Positions 25,863-38,355 of a stretch of DNA of 64,000 nt are shown here, piece after piece. The stretch comes from Cryptomeria japonica (lineage: Eukaryota; Streptophyta; Pinopsida; Cupressales; Cupressaceae). The notes below the pieces were generated by a model, which saw only the letters and a list, made by a program, of their open reading frames with translations, had not been told where the DNA came from and searched no databases. The translations under genes and the position numbers were made by a program. Every line of letters begins with the position of its first letter. Positions within the stretch are counted from its first letter, which is position 1. The stretch covers positions 601,049,644 to 601,113,643 of the forward strand of contig NC_081415.1 in NCBI RefSeq assembly GCF_030272615.1, read 5' to 3'.

Positions 25863-26314
25863 AAGTCTTGGTATCATACTGTCGACACTTGCAACATTGT
25901 CTTGGGTTTCTTAAGCAACATGGAAGCCAATTTCTCCTTCCATACTGATAAACAATTAGTCCCATTTCTCAGATGATTTACATATAAGAGGTTGAAAGAT
26001 TTGTTCTTGTTTAAGGATGAGCGACTCTACGAGAGTGTGCAAATGCTATTGGGAGAGGAAATTTTCCATGTAGGTCATCACTATAGGACAAACATGGAGG
26101 CATATTCATTGATTTCCGCTTGGGTTTCCAGTTTGAGGACAAGGTAAAAAATGCCTTGAGAGTTGTAATTGATTCAAACTACCTATTAAATCTGGATAGT
26201 GTGTGTGCTCGTGTGGTCCCGAAGGTGGGCATTGTTCCTGAGGCAGGGGTGGCTGGTCTGGTGGCGTTGCTACCACTCATTCGATGGGCTGATGATGATT
26301 TGAAGGCAAAATGA
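25863..26314 (+). pseudogene. Decayed relative of the 24112 small gene
   Basis: In one frame: NIVLGFLSNMEANF, a TGA near 25974, then FKDERLYESVQMLLGEEIFH and HYRTNMEAYSLISAWVSSL. This parallels the first gene's VGMFTNEAVRMVLGREFLRN and RYRVNTGVMSRFLASLL. After a frameshift, DKVKNALRVV, VVPKVGIVPEAGVAGLVALL and a stop at 26314 parallel GDKLDMLLMLRKLF and VVVFAEVGVGIPWANELTKLL. The match is by eye, modest but collinear. It ends 18 bases before the next LTR. Confidence 0.5.
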
Positions 26315-26332
26315 AGAGCTCTTTCTTGGCAC

Positions 26333-27548
26333 TGAAAAACTTATAAGGCACTGAGAGGGGGAGGGGGTGAATCAGTGCAAACAAAAATAGTAAGAATCTG
26401 ATTACCAACTTAAATAACTTAAAACTTATCAAGCATATAAGAAATATCAACACATATGCAATCACCCAATAAAGCAAATTCCACACAACACAAGATATTT
26501 ATACGTGAAAACCCAAAAGGGAAAAACCACGGTGGGAGTTAATACCCATAAGATTCACTATCTGCAGAATATAAATCTTGACCGGTTAAGGTCTTACAAA
26601 TATGCCTTGTTAGGAGTAGAGCCGGTTAAGAGTCACCCGGTTAAGGGTTTTCAATGATAAGCCATGTTAGGAGCTATGACCTGTTAGGATCAACCTCATG
26701 TGAGGATTTGGAACTCAGATATTGAGTCACCCTATTAGGGGGTTTACAATGTAAGGCCTGTTAGGACCTATCCGATTAGGGGATTTTACTACTACAAACT
26801 ATTAGGAAAACAACAGTGAAAATATCTTCATATAACTCCTTCTGTGTCTGGTAAGATTCGCTTTAGATCCTCAAAAATTCAACTACACTTCACTATAGAG
26901 CTTCCCTAATACCACACTTTCACATTCACAATATTTGCTAATGATTTCTCTCTTTTCACACATTGACTTGATACCTCATCATACTTTTTATAGACACTTA
27001 CTTTTAGTTGGCTACGACCTTGGAACAATTTCCTAGGTTCAATGAATCTAGACAAACTTGCATTGCACACATTACTTATGTCAGCCACCGACATAAGAAA
27101 TCAAAACCGATGTCGTTTTACCGATTTAAGTGAGTTATATCACTACCGATTAAGTGTTCTTCCACTTTATCTGCTCTGTACATGAAATATCGCTCACCCG
27201 GTTGAATCTACTAATGCGGTTGTGAACATAACTCCAAATACCTATCTCCAAAATTGCTTTGAAACCACATTACCCAACTCTTCAAGAATCACCTGTACCG
27301 GTTTCTTGAATGTAACACTGTCGTCTGTTTACCAGTTAAAATCCTAATTATCGGTTCTCTGTCAAACTGTCTTCTATACCGGTTATACCTTACTGGTTGG
27401 CTTCTAAGACTTAGATGACTACAAAACATTGTTGCCATCAATGACAACACAAAACTTAGTCATCAAACATGAATCTCAATCTCTTCAATCAATCATCTAT
27501 CAATTGCATATCAACAAAAATCTTTACCGGTTCAGTCAAATGCTAACA
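26333..27548 (-). repeat. 3' LTR of the outermost element
   Basis: On the minus strand it starts TGTTAGCATTTGACTGAACC and ends near TTTTTCA. It shares with 45284-46373 the block AACCCAAAAGGGAAAAACC, CTATCTGCAGAATA and the terminal GATTCACCCCCTCCCCCTCTCAG motif. About ten GTTAGGA or GGTTAAGG motifs are spaced through 26580-26815. Confidence 0.75.
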
Positions 27549-27560
27549 TTACCCCCCTTT

Positions 27561-28598
27561 GGCATTGATGGCAACACTTAGGAAATTTTTTGTCAACTAA
27601 GTGTGCAAAAAAAAAATTGACTCTACACATACTCCCCCTTAGAAATTGCATGCTATAACAATTTTTTTTAAACAAGTACATAGTCTCTATTCTTACATAA
27701 AAAATTTTGACTGACTCTTCAACTATTACTCCCTCTTTGACAACAATACCAAATAAAGAATTAAATTCATGAAAAATAAATACATGTTACATCAAAATTT
27801 GCATCAAATTTGCATAGCATATATAGATATGAAAGTTATAATGTCTTTACAATGCAATTCTAGAAAAAGCATCACAAAAATGAGACTTCAACTATTTAAG
27901 ATCATTATGCCATGTCTCCAAAATGGTTCCGGTAATCTCCACACAAGTCTTTGTCTTTCTAGCCAACTCCTCCATTGAGTCAATGGTGCTCATCTCCGGT
28001 GTAGCAAGGATAACCTCGATTTCCTTGTAAGCTCTCTGCAAGATCTCCACCTTGGGTATCACTTGTGTTTGTAAATCCTACAGTGATTTGTCTCTCTTTA
28101 TTTGTTCATTTTCATAAGCTTTCAGCTTATGCTGAAGTTCAACAACAGATCATCCAAAACTGATAGCAGAGTCATTAAAGGGCTTAAACAACTCACTAAG
28201 AACTTCAAGTTATTTCTTAGCTTCCTTCCTCTTCATCTTCAAATCAACACAAAATGATGAAAACTTGGAAACTGTTGAGAGGATTTTACCTCCGATTTCA
28301 AGTACTTCCTTCAAATAGTCCTTATTGACAGTAAGAACAACTTTCCCTTTGTCAATTTCAGTCATCAATTGCTCAGTCCTCTTTTTCTTGTAATCTTTCT
28401 CCACACTGACATACACTACATCCTCAAATGTTTTAATTTGCTCTCCGACATCAGCTACTAATTGACCAAGCTTATCAATTGGAGTAACAAAACTATTTGT
28501 ATTAGTCTCCGGTAGGAGACTTGACAAAATTTTGACTGCATTTCTTATTGTCTCTGCCTCCTTTTGTTATTCTTTCATCCTCTTCTTCTGTGCCTGGG
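27561..28598 (-). pseudogene. 3' end of extra ORF, outermost element (part 1)
   Basis: The longest open piece is minus 28210-28527 (105 residues; KDYKKKRTEQLMTEIDKGKV, KEVLEIGGKILSTVSKFSSF), predicted helical and charged. The following 27900-28080 region matches 46720-46880 in nucleotide detail (cf. GAGTCAATGGTGCTCATCTC and GGCATCAATTGTACTCATTTC). It is the C-terminal coiled part of the extra ORF. Function unknown. Confidence 0.55.
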
Positions 28599-28603
28599 AT
28601 TGC

Positions 28604-29028
28604 TGTTGGATTTTTGGCACTTGGTTGTCATTGATGTCAAATGGTGGAGATTGAGCATGGTAGTTGGTTGCTTGGTTAATGATGAAGAGGCAGAATGTGA
28701 AGATGTGCAACTGGTAAAGGATGCTATATCGGTCAACAGGAGAAGAACACTCTACTGGCAAAGGGTTTTACCGGTATGTCTTTGCCGGACTGATTGAACA
28801 TTGGAAGGCCGTGTCTTGATCGGTGTGATACCGTGTGAAGCTGAGGTGGCAAGTAGGGTGTGGTTGGTAAAGTTTCATCCACAGGGTCGATGAAACAAAT
28901 ATTCGCCATTAATGAAGGAACTGTAAATCAAGGGATTGCATCAGACTGGTTGTGGCTCGAGGAGGAAGGACTGACAGAGAAAGATCAGGGGAGTAGTTGG
29001 CACCTGGATCAAAGCAAGAAGATCAGAT
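28604..29028 (+). repeat. 5' LTR of the plus-strand copia element, piece 1
   Basis: It matches 61900-62320 (GTAGTTGGTTGCTTGGTTAA, CAACAGGAGAAGAACACTCT, GACTGGTTGTGGCTCGAGGA). It stops at GATCAGAT, where the gypsy element entered. Confidence 0.9.
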
Positions 29029-29101
29029 CTACTTGCTTTCAATCATGTATGTGCACTTGTAGGTGAGATCCACAACCAAACTATTTGAAGAGGAAAGAAG
29101 A

Positions 29102-32100
29102 TGAAATGCCCCGCCAGGAAACCCCGAAGGGATAAGCCGAAATTACAAGAATAGAGAGCAAATTTTTTTTTTTTTTTAAAGTTACAACACATAAGATGCA
29201 ACAAGATATCAAAGATTCAGATTACATAGCGGAAGACAACAACTAACACCTAAAGAGTTTCCCAACGAGATTACTTAAATTTCACAATTCACTTAACTCA
29301 CATAATTAATCCAAAAGCTGAATATCTTAATAATGAGGTAATTCATAATTAGGATAATTCTTTTCAAAAGAGGGAAATGTAAATCACAAGCGAAGATTCA
29401 TCATTAAGATCCATGCATAATCTTCATTCAATCTTTTCATTTAAAATTAACAAGTCATACATCTAACATTCTAATACACTAGGATTTCATCATAACAAAA
29501 GAGATCTTTCCAAGCATATTTAAATTTCTTAACAACAACTGAGTATTATTCATTACTCTAAGTTACATTCTTTCATAATCCAACTTATTGCATTTTAAAG
29601 GACGATTACCTACATGCATCTACGACACATCTCATCTAAACCACTTATGCATTCAATCAACATGGTATACCAGAAGGAACTGCATATAAGCATTTAAAGT
29701 TAATTCCATTTATCCACTTAACCATTTTAAACATACGCTAATCATACATGATAAAGCTGAATAAAGGAAACATAAGAGAATACATCACATAACACCATAA
29801 TGATCTCGGAGTTCACCCCTAAAGGGCTACATCTCCGGGTCTGCTCAACTGCAAGACCCCTCTGATAAATAATAAGGTTAAGAATACAAAAGGGTACACC
29901 ATACAATCCAGCCATCAAGGCGATGCATAAACAATATACAACGACCACATCGGTCCATTAATACATAAACGATCCTTGAAAAGAACAGGATCCAGCTGAA
30001 CATAATCAAGCTAAAACAAGAGGTCCATGAGAGGATCCAAAAAACTGAGCCATCACCACCCAAGGTCTAACATGAAACCGACACTCGCAAGGGCAGAGAC
30101 AAAGGACGACTCACAAAGGTACTCCTAACAGGATAAAACGACAACACACTAGCGAACGTAGGGACAAGTGTCATCACACAACCTGGTATGGATACCATGG
30201 CAAGTCTTCATAGGTTCCGGCCCCATACACTGGGTCACCCTGGCAACCTAATCCGAGCTTCCGGCCCATCCAAGCCTTATGTGGACCCACACATCCTCTC
30301 GTGAAGACAAGGAAGGTAGTTTGCCATTTCAGGCCTTCTCACAGCATGTCGAATCTATGATAGCACTCGTCCCATGTGTGAGGCACATTATCTTATTTAG
30401 AGATTACATTCTAATCTACTGTTAGGTTATCACTTATTAGACTCACTTTCGATGGGTTACCCAGCAGCCACTTTGGGCGCGGCCCCCAATTGATAGCCAC
30501 TTTCCCATACGACACTAGACTAACTCAGACGAACTCAAACCAAGGAATACACATGGTCAGACGAACGGAGTTCAAGAAGGAGAAACAATCATCTGGTCAA
30601 ACACGACTCAAAGATGAACACTTACTGACGGTACTCTAACTAGAGACCTGACAAACTAAGGTCAACCATGAATCATCATTCGACTCACACAAAGAGGATA
30701 TGACCAAAACGACACTACCACAATACAATAGTCAACTCGGAACAGAGGACTGAATCAGGTACCCCAAGTCAAGCCATACGACAGGGTCCTACTAAACAAA
30801 GCAAAACATGCCATTTCATAATTAAAGGCGAATACAGAAATTAAACTCGCAATGCAATAATCAGAAAAGACAATATTTCGTCAAATTGATCTAATCATTA
30901 AAATCGATCAAGTTTTCTACATGATCTAAAAACAGGTTACAGTTATCTACCTCATCTAGGGATAAGTTGTTCTTGGTTTTCTAACTCCTAAGGTTCAAAG
31001 CATCGAACAGGCAAATTAAGCCATAATGAGTTTTTAAACCAATTCATATTAACAAAATTCAGACAACCATTAATCAACTAAAATAAGATATTTAATCTCC
31101 AACAGAACATCATAGACATACTGGTTCAAACTCAATCTATACAGATTCATAATTTTCAATTCCAGATGCACTATACGGATCACGAAAATTTAAATATAAA
31201 AAGGAAATCCAAATGAAGATAATCATTATCAAAAGCATATCGTTAAATTTCTAATGCCCAACGATAAATATTTCACTATTTTTCAATTACTCAATAATAT
31301 ATTCTACGATAATATTTAACATCATCAAGTAGAATTACATCGACAATATTAAATTGCAAAATAACAGTTTCAGAACTTAATTAGAAAAGGTACCAAAGTC
31401 GTGAAATGAAATTGGTTAATGATTAACCTATAACCCCATTATAAAATTAATCAATACCAATTTGACATTTAACATGATATTCCACCTTTAATCAAAATTA
31501 AGCATCTAATCTAAACTTAACATTAAAATTACTTCCATTAAAATGATATATAAAAAAAATATCATATGCATTTTCTTTTATACTAAAAAAAACATGCATA
31601 AAAAAAAAACGATATTAAAACCACGATTAAAACCAACAACAAAAAAAAACGAAATTAAACAAAATGGCTAGGGCGGGCCGTGCCCTAACCCTAGCCACAG
31701 GGCAAAGCCCGAGCGGCGGCGCCGCTGCGGTGCCTGCAGGCTCCGCGGCGCCCTGCGGCCACCGCGGACCTGCGGCCACCGCAGTGAGCCGCGGCCGGGG
31801 TTCCCAACGCCTGCGGGGGAGGGGAAAGCAGAGGGACGAGCGGGGAGAAGGGGGACGTGCGGGGGAGAGGGGAGGAGGAGCGGGTGGAGCTCCGCTCCCC
31901 GCCCTCCAACCCCAAACACAGTCCGAAACAAAAACTCCGCCCAGTTCTAAAAAAAAACGTTTAAAATTTTAATTTGAACACACAGCTCGGAAATAAACAC
32001 CAACGCCCAGATCAGGTTTTATGACATTTTCGCCCAGCTCGATTTCATAAAAAAAAAGACCACGCACAGGGGCGAAACAAACATATTTTCCTTATTTTCA

Positions 32101-33302
32101 AAACACAGTTCGAGCTTTATAAAACAAAAACGCCCACTACCAGGTTTGATAAAGAATTCCGATTCAATACAAATTCGGTTTCAACAAACTGAGATTGATA
32201 TCACATTTCCATTTCAAACAAAACTAAAATTGAGAGATAATTCCTACCTGATCTCGCGTTCCTGGGAAGATCTGTTGAGAGTCCAAATCTCCAGCTCCCA
32301 AATCCTTCCTTCTCCATCCAAAATCCTCCAATTCCATCTCCAAAATCTTTCCCAACCAAAATCTCCTCCAAAAATGTCCATCCTCTCCAATTTCCCCAAA
32401 TTTGGGTTATATGGAAGAGTTGACCCAAAAATTCCATTTTTGGAATAAAAATCTTTATTTACAAATAATTCATAAAATTAATCCTTTTCAACTATAGCAA
32501 CCATTTAACTTGCTTTTTAATTCCAAAAACGATTTTCTCAATTAACTGAAATTTAATCTTTCTAATTTAATAATCCAACAGAATGCAATTACGTCTATTG
32601 TGATAAAATACATAACTTTCTTTTCCTCAGCATATATAAAATGCATTTAATAATCAAAATCAGTCATATAATCAAACTTACTCCAAATCAGTCATTAAAT
32701 CGAATTCACTCCCAATATAAAATAGGCAATTCATAAACAACGAAAATCGCATAATGAAATTCTGATTAATCTAGTCCATTAATCTCTAATGCTCAAATAC
32801 ATATTTAATCAAGATAATTACTAAGGACTAATTAAATCAATTTATCCAAACACACCAAGCACGTAAACCGAGAAGGTCAACCAAACAGACGACTCGCAAA
32901 CCCAAACAAAAAGGGATTACCGACGACGACTGGCGATGCTCACTAGAGCACGACTAAGGTCGACTAGGGTCTTATGACCACCTAATCCAACTCTAAGGAT
33001 TAAAAAGGGTATGCTCAAACCTGCAAAACCAAGTGACGACGAACCTCGCACTCATGCGACTTCGTACCTGAAATCTCCTGCAACCAACGATCATACATGC
33101 ATACATATATAATAACTTAATGAATGCGTTAGTCCAATACTAATATCACGAACTAGGAACACTGAATAACTTGCATACAACTAGTGTGAAAACCACATCA
33201 ATAGCTATGCGTTAAAATCAACATCTGACTATAACATAATATTACGATAAACTAATCAAGATTAAACCAAGGTTAGAAATCGATTACGGTAGGGGTACTA
33301 CA
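29102..33302. mobile_element. Solo LTR of 4.2 kb (level 4), TSD GAAGA
   Basis: It starts TGAAATGCCCC and ends GGGGTACTACA (reverse complement TGTAGTACCCC), so the ends are imperfect inverted repeats. GAAGA lies immediately before (29097-29101) and after (33303-33307). Removing it rejoins the gypsy LTR exactly, as shown by the uninterrupted copy at 44787-44800. No primer site, polypurine tract, second LTR or coding region was seen, so I read it as a single very long LTR. A GC-rich block lies at 31664-31950. Orientation is uncertain. Confidence 0.8.
31664..31950. other. GC-rich island inside the 4.2-kb solo LTR
   Basis: About 290 bases, very rich in G and C (GCGGCGGCGCCGCTGCGG, CGCGGCCGGGG, GGGGGAGAGGGGAGGAGG), sit in strongly AT-rich surroundings. 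Open frames on both strands are alanine/glycine/arginine low complexity and I do not call them genes. It may be a promoter-proximal CpG-rich part of the LTR. Confidence 0.6.
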
Positions 33303-33495
33303 GAAGAACAATGGAGCCGCATGAAGGAAGCATTCATATCTACATTTGGTTTGCATAATCTTTAGTTTTGAATGTTTTATCTTTATGTCTTTATTGAGTG
33401 TGTTTAGGATAGATCATTACATTTAAGCTTTTGTGATTGGGCTAATGACTAATATTTTATATTGCTTGTGATGATTTCCTATTTCCTAATGTACA
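33303..33495 (+). repeat. End of the truncated gypsy 5' LTR
   Basis: Together with 29029-29101 it corresponds to 44715-44975. It ends CCTAATGTACA, against CCTAACGTACA in the 3' LTR. The first five bases are the TSD of the nested solo LTR. Confidence 0.9.
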
Positions 33496-33500
33496 TTAAT

Positions 33501-33519
33501 TGGTGAACCCGACGTGAAC
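33501..33519 (+). promoter_or_regulatory. Primer binding site of the gypsy element
   Basis: TGGTGAACCCGACGTGAAC begins five bases after the LTR end. TGG at this place pairs with the CCA end of a tRNA. I could not match it to a particular tRNA with certainty. Confidence 0.6.
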
Positions 33520-35523
33520 ACTAACCATCTAACCCCTTAACTGTGTTTTTGAGTGCTTATGAGTTGATTTGCAGGCCAAAAAATCCAAAAACAGGGCAGT
33601 GCAGGGCTTTCTGGGGACTTCTGCGCTTGTGTGAGACAACCTGCGCCTGTGTCAAGCAACTTGCGCCTGTGTTGAAGACATTCTGCGCCTGTGTAAAGTC
33701 CAGAACAGAGGTAAAAATGTAGTGTTTTACTTGAAAATTGTCTTGTTTTTGCATTCTGTTTTCTGTGTTTTGGTTTTTGGTACTAATTATCTGTGCAACA
33801 TCTTGGCATACGCATGGCAAAGACAACAAATCAAACTACTAACATGTGTTATGCAGAATCGATAGTCAAAGAATAAACACCTCAAACTTCTAACTTGGGT
33901 TTTGCAGGTTGCCTTGGAAAAACAACTAAACTTGGTGTTTGCAATTAATTTTTAGGCACCTAGTGATTTCTAAATAGGTTGGAATGAATATGTTTTTGCT
34001 TTGATTGTTGAGTGTGACATTGGAGTAGGAGAGTATGCTCTCATCCTTCTTAGGGTGATCAGAAATCTAGATCTTCGATACCATGCTCGTGTCTTTAATT
34101 GTTTGTCACCTTTAGAGGGCCTGCCTTCCCGACCACTTTTCTTTTGCAAGCAAGTGATAATCGTGAGAAGGGAATGACCCAAAGTGAGTACGACTAGAAT
34201 ACCTTGGCATTCTAACTCACTATAAAAAAATACCTGATGAGCGAAAGCTTTGAAGGAAGGGTTACGTGGGAATTGCAGTTACTTGGGAAGTGATGACCCT
34301 TGAACTCTTTCTCATATCAACATCTAAGTAGGGCCTCTTGGTCTAAATCGTGCTTGCGCGACTACATTTGTTTGGTATCTTGATGGGCTTAATGTCTCAA
34401 TCACGCTTGTGTGACATCAAGGAGTAATGCTTAACAGAAATCCTGACTAAACACCTTGTTTTTAGAGGCCAAAAACCCTTCTAGTTGCTTGAGAAGGACA
34501 AGTTCGGATACTTGGAAGAGATACTAAGTTCGCCATGGGGAGGTTTCCATGGGGACTGATGCTTGGCTGCCCTGAGAAGTGAGTGCCATGGAGGGGAGCC
34601 CGTGGGGTCAAGCATCTATGTATTCTCCTTGAATCCCATAATGAGTCTACCTCTCAAGTACCTAATGTCCTTGCCTACCATAAGAAATTTGTGAATGAGC
34701 ATGATTGTCTTGAGTCTATGTTAAAATATCTTGTCTTCTTTGCATTGTCAAAAGTTGAATTGCATCTCATTTCAAAAGAAAAACAAATTGATTCAAAACA
34801 AGGTTAAACATAAGAGCATTTCATCCAACAAAGTTCAAAACATCTCCAAACATGGTTGTCAAACATTTTTCAAAATCTTGTCTCAACATTCATGTCACTT
34901 ACATTTAGGTTCATCCTAGGTTGCATTTTGCAAAGTTCATTGTCAAGTACCAAGGTTAGGTTTCACCTAAGTCATACTCCTTTTCATATCAATAAGGGTT
35001 ATCCATTTGCATGTGTCCTCTTGCATTAGAGTAATACCATTGTCATACATTCATATTTGCATACCCTAGGTCTCTTCATCAAGCTTAGGTCATTATCATA
35101 TCATATTAGAGTCATTTGCATAGCAATTGTCCCTTAGCATATAGTGTCAAACTAGGTTTTGTCATACTTGAGTAATCCAAATCTTTGATAAACTCTAAGT
35201 TATTGTTAGGAAGTCTAGACCTTACCAAACCTTTTCTCCTTTTGTCATTATTGTCATTTGGTCAAACCTAGCTTAATATCCAAGCATATAGGGGAGACAT
35301 TGTCATTTTGTCCTTTTGTCACTTGGTCCTTTTGTCCTTTGAGGTCTAGACATCATTTCAATTTCCTAAGGGTCTCTTTTTAGATTTGCATTTCAAAAGT
35401 TTGTCAAAATCTTGAAAAGTAACAAAAACATAGGTTGCATTCTTGCCATAGATTTCATTCTCATCTATTTTAGTTTGCATTTAGTTGCATATCATACATT
35501 ATCCTTGAAAAATTCCAAAAATA
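33520..35523 (+). other. Untranslated leader of the gypsy element
   Basis: No gene. Near its start are four direct copies of TGCGCYTGTGT (33622-33694). The rest is ordinary AT-rich sequence with many GTCATTTG and CTTGTC words. Short open frames (34583-34919) have no recognisable content. Confidence 0.6.
33622..33694 (+). repeat. Four copies of TGCGCYTGTGT
   Basis: The 11-base motif starts at 33622, 33642, 33662 and 33684, spacings of 20, 20 and 22 bases. The same motif recurs in a two-way cluster at 42725-42834 near the other end of the element. Confidence 0.85.
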
Positions 35524-38355
35524 TTGCATTTGCATAGTGACATGTCTATTGAAACAAGGTTCCAAGCACCAATGATGCAACAAAGTTTGACATATCAACC
35601 GACAATGCAATCACAATTCTATCCAACCCAACAACAAGGCAATATTGATCAAACTTTTTATGATGAAACAAGTCTCCAAATACAAAAACTAGACGAGAAA
35701 CTAGCTCAAGAAGAGGAGATATTGGAACAAAGAGTGAAAAACATTGAGAAGAATTGATCACAAATGTCCAAAATGTTTCGAAAATTTCTAGGTCGAAATC
35801 TAAATATTGAGCCAATTGATGTAAGATGTCTTATCGAACGATCAGACATACCAGCTCTCCTCTCACAAATAGAGATGATGAAACAATTTCAAGAAAAGAG
35901 ACAACAACATTATGTGCCTTCACATCAAGAACAAGAAGGTGTTTACTATCAATAAGATTTTCAACCATCACAACCAATTGTCCAACATATGCAACCAACA
36001 CAACCAATGGTCCAATTTCAACAATATGTCCAACCAACTATACAATGTCAACAAATGGTTCAACCAATGGTGGAATATCAATATCAACAACAACAACCAA
36101 ACATTCAAAAACAAAGGTTGCAACACACACCAACCCAAGTTTCAAACATGTCAGAATAATTGAACCAAGTCCAATATCAAAACATGACATCAGATCAAAA
36201 CCAACTCCTTGCCAAACAAGTTCAAATTCCAGATACAACCATGTCAAAACCTCGAAAGAAAGGTGGCTTTATTGCAATGCTCTTAAGGAAATTACCAAGT
36301 GAGTTCTTTGAGGAAGATCAAGATAATACACTTATGTCTAGCAATGCCTCATCCCCCCACAAACAAATTGACTCTCCAGTGGCATCTATCCCTACACCTT
36401 TAGAAGTTTCACAAGAACCTTCCATATTGTCCTCATCAAACAATACACCCAAGGATGCAATTATCCAAGAGTTATCCATAATTGATTGCCACGATAATCC
36501 AATTCATGATGCACATCCTTGTCATGTTTCAGAAATACAAGACTCAATGCCACCATGCACTTTATTGCCATTACCTATTTTAGAGGACCCCATTCGAAGT
36601 CCCTCTTCCTCATGTTCAAGCATTGATTCCTTTCCAGAATCCATCACAAATGTTCAAAGTGCATCTCCTTCATGCCAAATCATTGATTCCTTGCCAAAAT
36701 CCCCCATGCATATCCAAAGTCCAACCCCATGTCAAGAGGATAAATTAGAGCATGAAGAAATGAGTCCTAAAGAAGATCAAGATCAAGATCCTGAAACCTT
36801 ATCATCCCATCCAATTGTTGACCAGGACCCCCTCTTCCCAGACACTCACGATGATTCCCCTATTCTTGTCCATCCTATCCAAAGTCCTATTGACACTCCA
36901 TTCCCCGAGCAAGATCAAGATATCCTAGTCCATCCAATCCCAAATGATCCCCTTCCATTTCATGAAAAAAATGTCCTTTCAAATCCCATTGACATTCAAG
37001 ATATCCCTTCCATCCTTTCCGATGATCCCATTGAAAGTCAAGAGCAAAGCACCTTTAAAGAGGATTCCAATGATCTTCCTCCTTGTCAAGATCAAATTAT
37101 TCCTTCAGATCCTCCACAAGATCCACTTGTTCCTCCATCTCCTTGTCCTAATCCAGCATATACACTCCAAGATCGCATTTCTTTTGATGATCCTGTTATT
37201 CCTCCCATTCCATCTCTTGAAGAGCTTGTCATTGAGCCATGTCCACTACACAATCCTAGTCTCCCTCGCGATCCTAATCCTCCTCATGATTCTAACGTGT
37301 CAGTGCAAGATGTTCATGAACCCTCGCCATGCACAATGGGTTCTTCTACTTTGGTGCAATCCGATCCACTTCAAGATCTCATTATTTCTCTCATATCATA
37401 TCCACCTCATAATGGACTCGCATCTTCTTCCCAAAGAAAAGAGCATCCTACAAGTCAATATATTCATAAAGGCAAAGGGGTAGATCTCCATAAGCAAGAA
37501 TCCCTTCATGTGAAAGAAAACGTTAAGGGTCATGTCTACATAACTCACTCTCAAGACGTTGGTATCCCTCCATCAAAATCAAAACATACACCTTCCCCAT
37601 CATACCTTCCATCCATCTTAGGTTCTTATATCCCTACGTCTTGTATGCAAGGTCAGCAAAGGCGTACATCCTTGAGTAAATTTCATCAATCCAAAAGAAC
37701 TCCATTTCATTCATATCCATCCATGCATTCCTTTCCCCCTCCAAGCAATTTGGATGCCAAGTATAAAGGTCATAAGTCTAAAAATCCACATGCATTCAAG
37801 GATCAACATGTCCAATATAATCGACATGTCAAAACAAAGAACAATATGATCTATAAAGAAAAAAATATATCCAAAAGGCCACAGAGGCCCACTGAGCAAA
37901 ATAAAGCAAAGTCAAAATATATATGGGTTCCTAAATCCCTTGTGCAAACAATGCACTCCAAGGAACCACAAAAGCATGAAAAATCAAAAACCATGTGGAT
38001 CCCTAAGCGGCTCCTTGAAGCACAAAAGCCTAAAGAAACAATCAACTTGGCATCCAAAGTTGCTATTCCTCCATCCAACTCTCTCAAATTTGTTCCTCCA
38101 TCACCTTCTTCATCCATTTTGGGCCCTTATGTCCCAAAGTCCCAAGCTATTCCTCCATCCAAGCCTCTCAAATTTGTTCCTCCATCACCTCCTTCTTCCA
38201 TTTTGGGCCCTTATGTCCCAAAATCCCAAGCTATTCCTCCATCCAAATCTCAATATCCAAAATACATTTTTCCTCCATCAGTCCATCACCCCTCAAGGTG
38301 TGTGCTAATGTCGACCTTGCCAACATTTCCATCCACTGAAGCCCAATTCTTCTGA
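35524..38355 (+). pseudogene. Gln-rich and Pro/Ser-rich ORF of the gypsy-like element, three in-frame stops
   Basis: A single reading frame of about 943 codons, broken by TGA 35755, TAA 35953 and TAA 36157; the last 731 codons (36160-38355) are open. The N-terminal third is glutamine-rich with repeated MVQPMVQ-like words. The middle begins KPRKKGGFIAMLLRKLPSEF and continues as an acidic, proline/serine-rich stretch. The C-terminus has two complete 28-residue repeats and a partial third. It occupies the gag position after the leader, but I see no gag core and no zinc knuckle. It may be a fast-evolving structural protein or a captured gene. No signal peptide or membrane segment is evident. Confidence 0.6.
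38062..38250 (+). repeat. 84-bp in-frame coding repeat
   Basis: GCTATTCCTCCATCC starts at 38062, 38146 and 38230. The first two units are complete (28 residues, containing LKFVPPSP and ILGPYVPKSQ); the third diverges after eight residues. Units 1 and 2 are nearly identical, so the duplication is young compared with the rest of the ORF. Confidence 0.9.

Noticed and set aside
31664-31972. Ala/Gly/Arg-rich open frames in the GC-rich block on both strands
   Set aside because: Long frames on both strands are expected from GC-rich low-complexity DNA; no domain and no promoter context.
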